A stretch of 64,000 nt of DNA from Fragum whitleyi (Eukaryota > Mollusca > Bivalvia > Cardiida > Cardiidae). A program made the position numbers and the translations under genes. The stretch spans positions 32,641,056 to 32,705,055 of the forward strand of contig OX411556.1 of the NCBI GenBank assembly GCA_948146395.1, given 5' to 3'. Positions 1 through 12,100 of this stretch are shown here, piece by piece (within the stretch, counting starts at the first letter, position 1; every line of letters starts with the position of its first letter). The notes under the pieces were generated by a model. It made no database searches. It saw only the letters and a list, made by a program, of their open reading frames with translations, and was not told the DNA's origin.

Positions 1-292
1 ACATAGTGAAAGTCATGGTACAGCTAACAACATAGTGAAAGTCATGGTACAGCTAACAACATAGTGAAAGTCATGGTACAGCTAACAACATAGTGAAAGT
101 CATGGTACAGCTAACTACATAGTGGAAGTCATGATACAGCTGACAACATAGTGAAAGTCTTGGGAAAGCTAACAACATAGTCAAATTCATGGGAAAGTTA
201 ACACCTTAGTTGAAGTCATGGGAAAGCTAACAACATAGTGGAAGTCATGGTACAGCTAACACCATAGTGGAAGTCTTGGGAAAGCTAACAAC
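1..292. repeat. 29-base tandem repeat, about 10 copies, continuing off the left edge
   Basis: Units begin acatagtg and end ctaaca. The first four are identical or nearly so; later ones vary at several positions (tcatggtac versus tcttgggaa). The last unit runs directly into the terminal repeat of the adjacent MITE-A element, which shares acatagtgaaa with the unit, so the array may have grown from that end. Confidence 0.95.
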
Positions 293-724
293 ATAGTGAA
301 ATTGACAAGGTGAATGATCTTTTTAATTATTTTTGAATGAAATTGACAAGGTGAATGAGTGCAAGGAGTGAGTTTTGAGTGAAAATAGAGGGAGGTAATC
401 CAATATCGCTAATTTGTTGATCCCGAACAAAATTAGCGATATTGGATTTTCAGCCTTTAATAATAGACGCATAGAAGTATTATACATAGTTTTCTATTCC
501 TCCCAAGAACAAATCAGACACTTACAATTTGAAATATGTCAGTGAAATTGCGATGTTTTTCTAGCCATATTCATTCTAAATGCTGTCGTTGATCTTATCT
601 TATTTAGTCATTTTTGAGCGTTTTTGAATGGTTTGAGCGAGTGTTTCGAATGAATGAATGAATGGAGCGCTGAGTGGGCGATTGATAATGGTTTTGATTG
701 AAGCGAATGTCAATTTCACGATGT
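289..724. mobile_element. MITE-A, full copy (~435 bp)
   Basis: Non-coding element with inverted ends acat.gtgaaattgaca and tgtcaatttcacgatgt, and an inner palindrome built on aatccaatatcgctaat. Other copies or parts lie at 8555-8660, 14718-14880, 21735-22080, 27457-27876, 30240-30559 and 56853-57030, with a worn one near 58115-58285. No open frame of note; presumably mobilised by a transposase elsewhere. Confidence 0.75.
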
Positions 725-772
725 TTCTAACTATAAGTGGGTATCATATTTGTCCCACTGCAATGTTTCAAT

Positions 773-1003
773 TAACCCTTTGCTGTTTAATCCCTGCTTT
801 TTACGTGCCTGTGATTTTATGATCATGAGTCAACATTGTGAAAAAAGAAGAAATTGCTTCTGACAAGCCATTTCTTCTTTTTCCACACTATTTTCTACCC
901 TACTGAATGGTTATTTTTCAAATCAAATCCACTTTAAATTTTCGTCTGCAAAACCTTTGAATTTGGACAGGTCCAAAATTTTGTAAAACAGGAGAGGGTT
1001 AAA
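773..1003. mobile_element. MITE-M copy 1 (ends ttaaccctttgctg / caggagagggttaa)
   Basis: About 230 bases with inverted ends related to ttaaccctttnctgttt and a central hairpin around gaagaaattgctt / aagccatttcttc. A second copy in the opposite orientation is at 23811-24041, and a decayed centre at about 31725-31815. Short open frames shared by the copies are repeat-encoded and not genes. Confidence 0.65.
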
Positions 1004-1074
1004 TTGTCATTAAGGCCCCCGTCTGTGTTTTCCGATGGATATTGCCATTTCAAAAGGTTTGTTTCTAGTCCCAC

Positions 1075-1165
1075 CAAGTGACCAACATTTGAAAAAACAT
1101 TTGCACGTGCAAAGCAGGATACAATTGGAAAACTGTTTGCACCGTTTGATGATCCAGAACGCAAG
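1075..1165. mobile_element. MITE-C, partial copy
   Basis: Contains the family core ttgcacgtgcaaagc and the side arm aaaactgtttgcaccgttt, ending in ccagaacgcaaggc. One arm is lost. See the full copies at 12631-12768 and 52268-52402. Confidence 0.6.
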
Positions 1166-2460
1166 GCAAATAAATGCCAAAGTGGATCCGAATGTTAACA
1201 TGTGCATACCTATGTCATGCATGTACCTTTGTATTATATTTTTTAGCTTTAAATTTCTACGTGCATTAAAATGTTGGAAAAAAACTTTATTCTCGTAGAC
1301 TTAGTTTTAAGCGATTATAGAAGCTAGGGATTTTTTATTCATTTATTTTTTGTTTTCTTGTTTATTTATTTATTTATTTATTTTTCAAAAACACTCAATT
1401 TTTGGACTGATGTAGTAGGCCATAGGAAACAACCCTATATCCTGGAAATTGCCTAGGAAAAAGATAATCGAGTCAAAAACCGAACAACGTGTGTATTAAG
1501 TAGATTTTTTGTGCTCACATGCGCGCAAAAAATAGGTCTAGCTTATGTCATCAACTTTTGTGCGGCAAGAAGTGCTTTGTGTGTTCAACGCAGTGCTTAC
1601 ATATCACTTCGCTGTGCTAAATCAAAATACTAATAGTACTGAAGGTGAGGGAACTGAATAGACGAAACAACGCACGAGGACAATTTTCTGGAACATAACT
1701 TTGATTATTCACATTGTCCTTATCATGTATACCAGATATTTTCTTACATATCACTGCAAAAATCACTGCTGTGTTGAAGATACAAAGCTTTTATATTTGA
1801 TCTTGACGGATGACCTTGGTAATAGGGAAAAGAAGAAAGTGCTGCTAACTAACACTCTCTCTTTTCTCGCTAATATCATCTACCCTTCTGCTACAAATTT
1901 TACTAATTTGCCCACATATTGTATGTAATCTGCAACCCTTTACAATTTGGACCTGTCTAAACATTTGTTGTCTTGTAATGGATTAATCTAAATTAGAAAA
2001 AAAACTAAAAGCCTTGTCCCATCCTTAAACCCTTAAACAGACGAAAAATTTTTAGACTGGGCCAACTTGGAACAGGTTGCAGATAATAAATCAACATTTG
2101 TGTAATTTGTTATATATCTAGGTTGAAAAAAAAAATAGGGTATGAGTATAGGGTGGACCATATTGTGGGAAAGGGAGAAATTGACCCTATCAATTTCTTG
2201 GGTTTCCACAGTAAAATACAACTTCTTTATGGAATTCAATTCAATATAAAAGAAAGAGCCGACGAGCTTGTGCCCCTAGAAAAACATTATTACTACGATT
2301 GTTAGACGGAATGATCGAATGGATAAATTGACTGACTAGTAGCAAACCAATCAACTCAACTTAAATTATAGAAAACGCGAATTGCACCCGTCTGCAAAGC
2401 GGTATTGGGCATATAAATCTATACCTTTGGAATTAGTTGTTTTTGGTGGACTCAGTGCTA
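1166..2460. other. AT-rich stretch with no supported gene; possible terminal exon of the SLC28-like gene
   Basis: A (TTTA)n run lies at about 1360-1385. On the minus strand, two stretches start with an AG acceptor in the phase needed after 2940: 1385-1452 (acceptor TTTTTCCTAG, 21 codons then stop, followed by AATAAA-rich DNA) and 2462-2556 (acceptor CTTTTTTAG, 30 codons then stop). Neither peptide resembles a known CNT tail, so neither is called as an exon. Confidence 0.3.
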
Positions 2461-2762
2461 TTTAGTGAGCATACTGTTCGACACTTTTCCTTTGAAGTGA
2501 GTTCGGAATGTGGCTTACGATCCCTATAGGTAAATGGAACCCTTTGTTTCCCTCGCCTAAAAAAGCCTTACTACAAAAATTCAAAAATTGGAGTGCGTGC
2601 CTTCAAATGTCACCTGGCATCTTTATAAACCAGGCCTTCAGCGCTTTTAGCGCTTTGATTAACTCTTGAGGCCAAGGTCCTTAAAGGTAGTAAGTGACTG
2701 CACTTTGCCTATACCATGCAAACTGGAATGTAAGCGCGTCGAAAATATCTTTGTTTTCGATT

Positions 2763-2925
2763 TAAAGTAGTGGACCCGTAATAGTTCCGCAACGTTTTGG
2801 AGCTTATGATATTTAACAATGTTGACCGCGGTTTCCTAATGAAAATCATTAGGAAACCTCGGTTAACACTGTTAAAGTTCATGATGTCCGAAATGTTGCG
2901 GAACTATTACGGGTCTACTACCTTA
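2763..2925. mobile_element. MITE-B copy 1 (160-bp foldback)
   Basis: Near-perfect palindrome. The arms read gtagtggacccgtaatagtt at the left and the complement, ending gggtctactacctt, at the right, with an inner hairpin of the type aggtttcctaatgaaaat. Other copies: 5242-5387, 15024-15182, 26441-26601 and 49150-49449. This copy ends 13 bases from the exon 12 donor. Confidence 0.9.
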
Positions 2926-2939
2926 CATATTTCACTCAC

Positions 2940-3120
2940 CAGCAATGCTAGCCGTCATAAAGCACGCCACGTTGCCTGCAATCATGGCTCTAACCACCAC
3001 CTTGGTCAGATCACGTTTTCTAGATGGAGCCATAGCACCGAGAGCACCGAGTTGAATGCCAATCGACGACACGTTAGAAAATCCACACAAAGCGTATGTT
3101 GATATAACAACAGATCTGTC
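2940..3120 (-). CDS. SLC28A3: SLC28-like gene, coding exon 12 (TYALCGF), last placed exon
   Basis: Acceptor GGTTTTTTTTTCAG, 60 codons plus one base, donor GCTG|GTGAGT in phase 1. It contains [20 protein letters not shown], then APSRKRD and a final helix [17 protein letters not shown]. All match the CNT C-terminal core. The family usually continues a few to 70 residues further, so at least one exon is missing. A palindromic MITE (2763-2925) sits 13 bases beyond the donor. Confidence 0.94.
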
Positions 3121-6100
3121 CTGAAAAAAAAACCAATAAATACGATATTTGTTAAGATGGTATTACTACAATATATCGAGGTGCATAAATTATTATTATT
3201 TATTTATTTATTTATTTTTATGTTATTTAAGGTAAGAAGATTCTAGCTCATCTACGCATCCAGTTATCAGAATTGTATTACGACGTATATTGAGGTAGTG
3301 TGCATTTCTCTAAAATTTCAAATTCGTAAGAATGGGAAAAAAATCGAGTATGCCTTATTTTTAGACCATTTAATCCCAACATCAATAAGCTGCGTTGGAT
3401 TACTTATACAGTGAAGATTGTACCAATGATGATTTCAATAAGCTCTCCTAAATTATGTGTATACAGTTTGTTCAATATGAAGTAGGGGTGTTAACGAGTA
3501 CCAATTTTAGTAATCGAGTATTTGATGACATTTCCGGTTCGAGTACTTGGATTGAATTGACTGATTGAGTAATCGTTCCCATCCCTAATTTGACCGTTGA
3601 CCACCATTCCCGTTCTGTTTAACACGAATGTCTTTTATATCACTGTAAAGATCCACAATTTCAAGTGGGTGATCAAAGGTCAATTTTGTCTATACAGTGT
3701 ATAGACAAAATGGACCGTTGATTCCTCACTCAAACTTGTTGATCTATACATATCAATGTCAAGATACCTTACCTCAATTATACCTCCAATAAGTCTTGTA
3801 GTATTATCTATCCCGTTTAGTATTAAATCATCACCAATATAATATGTTCCGTTGTTCATCCCGGTGCTGTTTAACATATACGTGTTGTAAGTCTCTGTGT
3901 TCTTTATAAAAACGCTAAGTTCTGTAAATAAATTAGAAATAATTTACACTTCAATCGCATTTCGAAACAAGACGTGTTTAGTCTAACACCAATGTCCCTG
4001 CTACGGCCACTTTGCAAAAGTAATCAACATATTTGAACTTAAATAAAAGTGATCTTGACCTTTGCGAAAAATGAAGACCGCATACTAAACAAATCGAAAA
4101 CGTTATCTAGTTAGTAAATCTATATTAATAAAAGCACTAAAATGTATGTCAGAGACTTTGCCGACCCCCCCCCCCCCCCCCACCCCTTCCACCGAAGTTG
4201 AGCAGTTCTGTAAATACTTTTTAAGCACAAGCGGAGTCAGAGAGAGTTTAAAACATTTTTTTTCTATTATGAGATGTTTACGATTAAATTTGAGTTGAAA
4301 AGTAACAACTCTCACTTAGATTTTGCCTTTCCCATTTTGGCATTATGCCAACTTAACCATTCCTTACAAGATACATAATGACACATCAACAATACTGAAC
4401 CTTATTGCGTCTTTCATAATCTTCTTTTGTATAATTGTTGATTTTAAGAAATCTCAGATTACCTGTGTATGCAACGAATTCGTTTAGGAAAGTTTTCGTT
4501 CCTATCATGGAGGCAAGTTTAAGCGTATCTTCTGTTTTCGTGACGCCCATTAGCCACGCTACAGGGAAAAACAAGTAACGACAAATCAGCTGAAAATATA
4601 AAACCAGATAGTTTCCATTTAGAGCACATAGCGATACACTGAGGAAATTTTCAAGTTGATGTACAAGTTGTTTTCTTGTAAAAAAAAGTACGTTGAGTAT
4701 GTTAATATAAGAACATATTAGTAAATCGTTACTTATTAACAATATTTCTTTTATTGAACTTTATTTATATTATTTATTCATTTCTGTTGAAATCGTATGT
4801 TGAGTATGGTAATTTAAGAACGTATAAGTAAATCGTTTGTTTTTTTTTAACTAGAATTATATTATTTATTCAAAATTTCTTTTGAAATTGTAGATTGAGT
4901 AAGGTAATTTAAGAACATATAAGTAAATCGTTACTTATAAACAATATTTTTTTATTGATCTTGAATTATATTGTTTATTCAAAATTGAACAGACAATTAA
5001 CAGTTGAGTAAGACAAAAGTTGTACATACAGCATCAGGGCCCGAGGTTATAAAACTTTTCTCAGGCTCAACTGAGAATTTTCTCAAATTTTGAATTTAAA
5101 AAACTGTTTGAAAATAAAAGATAATATCAATAAGTTGTTAATTATAACAACTTATTAATAGTATAGATACAAGATGTAAACAAAACTTTAAGAAAAAATG
5201 TTCATACATTCAAAATGTTCAAAAATATATATCATGGCCTTAAAGGAAGTAGATCCGTAATAGTTCTGCAACGTTTCGGAATCACGAACTTTTACAGCGT
5301 TAACCGAGGTTTCCTAATGGTTTCATTAGGAAACAATGGTTAAAATTATGAAATATTACGAGTTCCAAAATGTTGCGAACTTAATACAAACATGCTCACA
5401 TTAAATGTAAGTTCTCTATGTTCGGGAGCCACCCAGCCCACTCGATGTCCAATCCAGATCAAAGTCTGGTCCACAAAATGTAACAGCGCTATAAATGCTA
5501 TCAGGTTAACGGCGATATTAGCCAATAATTTGATCGACAGTGATGCGCCGTTACTTGCCGCTTCTATAAAGTTGTGCTCTGTCCTGTTAGAAAGAAAAAA
5601 AAAGGTGGAATAAAATACGACGATTTCTGCTGTTTACCCTTATACTGCTGAAATAATATGAGCCTGTGCGTGACATTTCCAAGAATTTCACATTTGCGCG
5701 AGGTACAAACGTTGGGTAGCGGTGACAACGACACAATGCAATAATAATATATGCTGACTGCATCAAGATGGATTAAAAACCTTATCTATCTAAGAAGCCC
5801 ATAGTGAAGATTCTGGCCCGCCTGTGCAGCCACACAGACAGGCCAGAAGGTTTGCTTTGCGCACATTTGAAATTGTAGGAAATGTTACGCAGTTGCTCAT
5901 ATTTTGTTTCACCCAAATAAAATTTAATTGAATTGGTTTCCTTATTTTGTTTGCAATCTGGTTGGCTGAAAAAATGATTTGGTTCCTCCATAAAAAAAAA
6001 TTTGGGTACGCATCTTTTTTTAAGCTTGCGCGCAAAGCAGTTCCGTAAGAAATCTGTCATATTACGGAGAAATTCTTCCATTTATGTTTCATAATATTAA

Positions 6101-9100
6101 ATTGCAAGTCGCAAAGAGATTTTTTTTTATTTCTTAGAGATATGAAACTAAAAACCTAATCGCACTCATGTATGAACCCGCTTCATGTATTCATACAATG
6201 TGATTGTATTTTTTTAGCTTCATACCTCAATGAAATTTGAAGAAAGATACTCTCTGCTTCTCTTAGTTCCAATATTTCATATTACGTTCAGTGTGGCTCT
6301 TTTTTTCCCTATATTAACCAAGCTGAAAACAAGTATGGCTAACTGATATTAATCTATATACTATTTGTAAAAGCTTTGAGTAACGTAGGAAAATGTCCTG
6401 AGCACAAGAGGAAGGAATAATAGAAGAAGGTTGCAAATTGTCACATGATACGCCCCTTATACTGCTGGATGTCCAAGTATGAAAAAACAACGAAGGGGAA
6501 TAATTCAGAGATTAAGCTTGGTAGAGCTACGGTTCTTGTAAACTTCATTCCATAATCATGCAATGAACATAGCTGAAAAGTTTCAAGCCAATCGGACATA
6601 AGTTGACAGAGTTATGCCTCAAACTAAGAAGTGGCTGCCACCAGCCAACCCGGATACCGGTCGCCTGACGCCACAGGTGATCCAATAATACTCCAAGTAC
6701 GGGCGTATAAACAGGAATGCCAACGTGTGCCTAAGCTCGGCTGTTTATTGCTGTATGTTGGATGAGCGTGCTGGATGGTGGATGAACTTACTTGGTGGTG
6801 GATAAAAATCAAAGTCGAAAAAGGGTTATGATATGCACAAATTGCATCTAGAGTTTAGAGTTATCCCCTTATGTTGCTCTTCTGGTTGTCAACATGTGTG
6901 CCAGGTTTCAAGTTTAATGCCTTCGATAGAACCAAAGATATCACAAAATTTCAAAATTTTCGCATGACGACAACAACAAGGACGACGACGCCACACCAAG
7001 GCTTTGGCAATACCTCGGGTTTTCTCCGAAACAACCCAGCTAAAAAAGAAAATCAAGTAGTCAGGTTTCTGTGTAATAAAGTAGATGTCCTGATAAGAAG
7101 ACGAACACAGAAAAATGTTTGTTAATGCAAAACAACTCACAATTTTTGTCGCAAAACATTTCTTTTTGCTTTATCTGATTTGATTTTCTGGGTAGGAAAG
7201 AAGTTAACATAATCAAAGAGTTTGGTATGACACTGACATGAAATGTAATCGCGCCTCGCCGGTTGGCTATTAGGAATGCCATTTAAGGCTATTTTACTCT
7301 CTTGTGAAAATTCGCGGTATTTGTAACATGAGTTTTAGAAATCTATCTGCGACATCTCAAAGGGAGTAGAAAATTATCAATAGAGGCTTATATATAATAC
7401 GCACTAAGTGTTTCGTATGAAAATAAATATCTAACGAGGTTAACAGAGTTAGATATTTTTTCATACAATATACATGTACTAAGTACGTATTATATTTATC
7501 TTCTAACATCTATTTGCCTTGTTTTTGTCGATGTTTCTTACAGAAATTCAGGTTTCTAAAAATAACCACATTATGTCATTGTTCTAAAAATATCCATGTG
7601 ATATCATGAAAAATATCACATGGGATGTTATCACACGGTTATTTGTTTAGTTGTAAGATAAATAACAAAATATCAAAGGTTTCTCAGAAGACAGCAACAA
7701 TACAAGCAGAAGTATAAATGTAGTTTGTAATAGCTTACCCCTTTTCCATCTTATAAACGTTCTTTCCACTCTTTTTCTTAGTTTTACTCTCAGGCCAGAA
7801 CAGTTTGCTCATTGCTAGAGCGGCCGGGGCGCTCATGACCGAGGCGGATAACAGGTGATTGGCCGGGACCTACAACAGATGGTTTGCATAGAGGAAATTG
7901 GTTTGAAAAACATCAAAAAATCTATAACAAAAAGAGAATGTAGAAATCTTAGGATAAAAGTGTTTTAAGCGCGCAATTTCGTACGGGATTAATAAGGCAA
8001 TATTGTGAAGTCATATGTTTTGTTTTTTGTTCTGAATGAGATTTTACGCCGCTTTCAGCAATCTTTTAGTCATATCGCGGCGGCTAGAGCACCCGTCAAT
8101 GATTTCCTGGTATTTCTTACACCAGTACAATCATTACATCCTTTCCTAGCCTCCAGCTACTATCCCACATAAGTCTACGATTTTGAACCCATTGGTGGGA
8201 GACAAATAGTCGGAAAGAATGAGTGCCGCCGTCGGGGATGAAACTTGAGACCTTTAGATTGACAGTCCGACGAGCTAGTGAAGTCATATGCATAATGGTT
8301 CCTGCATTGGTGGCACCCAATGGCATGAATTAAACGGAAAAAAGGTAAATTAAAGGCAGATAATACAACACCGGTAATTTCGTCAGAATTGTATCGATAA
8401 TGTATTAGATTCTATCTCCTTTTAAAAACTTCGATGTTCTTTCTATAGAATAGATTTGTGTGTTTCACAGATGCTGCCGAATCATCAGCAGCTTATAAAA
8501 AGGAGGAATGATTAGTTGATTAGAATGAAGTTCTGAAGCATTGTTATCTGTTCTAGGGTATTTTTGAACGATAAAGGAGCGTTTTTAGCGTTTGATAGGG
8601 CGTTTGGAATTAATGAATGAATGTAGCAGTGAGTGAGCGATTTGTCAATTTCATGATGTTTCAACTATACCTTTAGTTGTGGCCTGTGGCGTCTAGCTAT
8701 ACCTCCCATCTAGAACCCCTCTCATGTATCGATTATAAAAAAGAAATGTATCTTGAAGCGGCTACTCAAAAATCTATTCAAGGCCGTATAAAATAGTTTC
8801 TACCGATAACAAAGGGTTTTGTGTATTTTTAGAGTTAGGCAATAAAGGTATCTTTATCCTTACATCAATTGCAATAAAAGCAGCCATAACGGAACCAGCA
8901 ATAGTAGCGAACCCTCCTGTACAGATTGCGTGAAGTTCAGACTTGGTCATATCCTTCAGGAACGGTCTAACCATCAGAGGTGCTTCAGTCTGGAAACAAA
9001 ACAATGGTACAAAATAAAACAGATTGCGTGAAGTTTAGACTTAGTCATTTCCTTTAGGAATGGTCTTACCATCAGGGGTGCTTCAGTCTGGAAACAAAAC

Positions 9101-12100
9101 AATGGTACAAAATAAAACAGATTGCGTGAAGTTCAGACTTGGTCATGTCCTTCAAGAATGGTCCAACCATCAGGGGTGTTTCAGTCTTGAAACAAAACAA
9201 TGGTACAAAATAAAACAGATTGTGTGAAGTTGGTCATGTCCTTCAAGAATGGTCCAACCATCAGGGGTGCTTCAGTCTGGAAACAAAACAATGGTACAAA
9301 ATAAAACAAATTGCGTGAAGTTCAGACTTGGTCATACCCTTTAGGAACGGTCTAATCATCAGGTATGATTCAGTCTGGAAACAAAACAATGGTACAAAAT
9401 AAAACAGATTGCATGAAGTTCAGACTTGGTCATGTCCTTTAGGAATGGTCTAACCATCAGTGGAGCTTCAGTCTGGAAACAAAACAATGGTTCAAAATAA
9501 AACAGATTGCGCGAAGTTCAGACTTAGTCATTTCCTTTAGGAATGGTCTTACCATCAGGGGTGCTTCAGTCTGGAAACAAAACAATGGTACAAAATAAAA
9601 CAGATTGCGTGAAGTTCAGACTTAGTCATTTCCTTTAGGAATGGTCTAACCATCAGTGGAGCTTCAGTCTGGAAACAAAACAATGGTACAAAATAAAACA
9701 GATTGCATGAAGTTCAGACTTGGTCATGTCCTTTAGGAATGGTCTAACCATCAGTGGAGCTTCAGTCTGGAAACAAAACAATGGTTCAAAATAAAACAGA
9801 TTGCGTGAAGTTCAGACTTGGTCATGTCCTTTAGGAATGGTCTAACCATCAGTGGCGCTTCAGTCTTGAAACAAATCAATGGTACAAAATAAAACAGATT
9901 GTGAAGTGAAGTTCAGACTTAGTCGCGTCCTTCAGGAACGGTCTAACCATCAGTGGCGCTTCAGTCTGGAAACAAAATGGTACAAAGTTAAACAGATTGC
10001 ATGAAGCTCAGACTTGGTCATGTCCTTCAAGAACGGTCTAAACATCAGTAGCGATTCAGTCTGGAAACAAAACAATGGTACAAAATAAAACAGAGTGTGT
10101 GAAATTTAGACCTGGCTCCTCAATGAGTTCTATCAACCTGTGAAGTTTCATGATTCTAGACTGCATACTTTTTGTGAAACGCTCCGTTCTTCCGTTCCAA
10201 GTTCAATGACTAAGAATAATATGACAAGTCGATTTATGATTGCTTTGCAGAATATTCTAAGCAGAATACTTCATATTTTTTACTATCATTCACGAACTAT
10301 CTCAGTGCATCAGTTGGAAACAAAATATTCATTTGTATAAAGCTAAACCTCGAAACATATAAAGGGAGAAAGTAAGACTTCAACGTGTCCGTTGTGAAAA
10401 CATAAATGCGACCCGTCACGCGAAAAGGGACAATCTGGTAAAGTAACGACCCTAGTCAGGCTGCGCTGACTGCGCAGCTTGACTAGGGTCAACACTTTTA
10501 ACACTTTGCTATTTTTTTCTGAATGTGGAATAATTAATCTACCTTCCTATTTATTAATTCTTGACCTCGCCTGGAACCAATAACTTTTCAAAACTTTATT
10601 TTACGCAGTTTCGAGATGGTCCTTTTTTGCGTGACGGGTCACAAATATAAAAATGACTTGGTGTGGTAATATAATATGAATTTGGAATTATTATTTTCAA
10701 AGCTTGAAGCAAAGGCTGGGCTATGCTCTTCGTAGATAACCAGACGTTTAACAGTGTTTCGGAGCATTAATAAGTTCTTGACATAAATGGTACTTGTTAT
10801 AGTTTGTAATTTGTATTATTTGTAATATTCTCATTTGTGCTATTTAATATGTATGCATGTCGACGATGAACCTATGTGTTCAAGTCGTATTTCTGTTCTG
10901 TTCTGTTATGTATTTACATATTAGCATCTGTTTATGAAGTTCGTAACGGGTGCCTACGCTCGGCTGTCGAGTGCTGGACGGTGGGAAAAAATCTAAGTCG
11001 AAAAAGGGGCATAATTTGCACAAAATGCATCTAGAGTTATCCCCCTAGAAAGTATAGGTTGCTCTTTTGATGGTGATTGATTGATTGATTGAATGGGGTT
11101 TTACGCCGCTTTCAACATTATTTCAGTTATATCGCGGCGGCTGGAGCACCTAACAATGGATTCCTGGTATTTCTCACGCCAGTACTACCATTACATCTTT
11201 TCCCAGCCTCCAGCTACTATCTCACATAGATCTACGATTATCGACCCATTGGTGAGAGACAAATAGTCGGAAAGAATGAGTGCCGCCGTCGGGGATCGAA
11301 CCCGTGACTTCTAGTTTGACAGTCCGACGCGCTACCAACTGCGCTATGACGGCGGCTTCTTTTGATGGTGAACATGTGTGCCAAGTTTCAAGTGAATGCC
11401 TTTAGTAGAACCAGAGATATAACAAAATGTCAAAGTTTTCGCACGACGACGACGACGACAACGACAACGACACGGAGGCTATAGCAATACCTCGGGTTTT
11501 CACCGAAAACAGCCGAGCTAAAAACCAAACTTACCTGTCCAATAAAGATGTTGCCTGCTGCGTTGAGTGATTCGGCTGGTGAGGTCCCGAGACAGAAGGC
11601 TAGGAATCTGGCAACATGGCGGATAACAAACTGCATTACACCCCAGTAATACAGCACGGATACCACACTACTGAAGAATATTATCACTGGTAGAACCTAC
11701 AAGAGAATAAACAAATAACATCCCGGATAACAAAGTGTATTAAGCTCCAGCAATACAGAACGGACACGAAACTACTGAAAAATATTGTCTCTTGTAGGAC
11801 CTACAAGTATATTTACAAAAAAAAAAAAATACGTTACGGATAACAAACAGCATTACGCCCCAGTTACACAGCACAAACATGACACTATTGAAGATATTAT
11901 CTCTGGTAGGGCCTACAAGTATATTTACAAATAAAAAAACCGGAAGATAACAGACTGCATTACTCCCCAGTAATACAGCACGAATACCACGCTATTGAAT
12001 GATATTATCGCTGGTAGGACCTACAAGTATATATACAAATAACATGACGGAAAACAAAGTGCATTGAACTCCAGTAATACAGAACACGACACTACTGAAG

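Noticed and set aside
1..292. CRISPR-like direct repeats
   Set aside because: Units are contiguous with no unique spacers and the context is eukaryotic; a plain minisatellite.
5782..6081. Overlapping frames of 81 and 99 codons
   Set aside because: They cover a MITE-I end and a motif repeated at about 16905-16985; no family resemblance.
11283..11357. Possible tRNA gene on the minus strand
   Set aside because: Acceptor and T arms pair, but the anticodon stem does not, and it is the head of a repeated SINE with a target duplication.
11430..11534. Extension of the exon 6 frame past 11535 (poly-Val end)
   Set aside because: It runs past a consensus GTAAGT donor into element K; the Val run is the gac triplet repeat.
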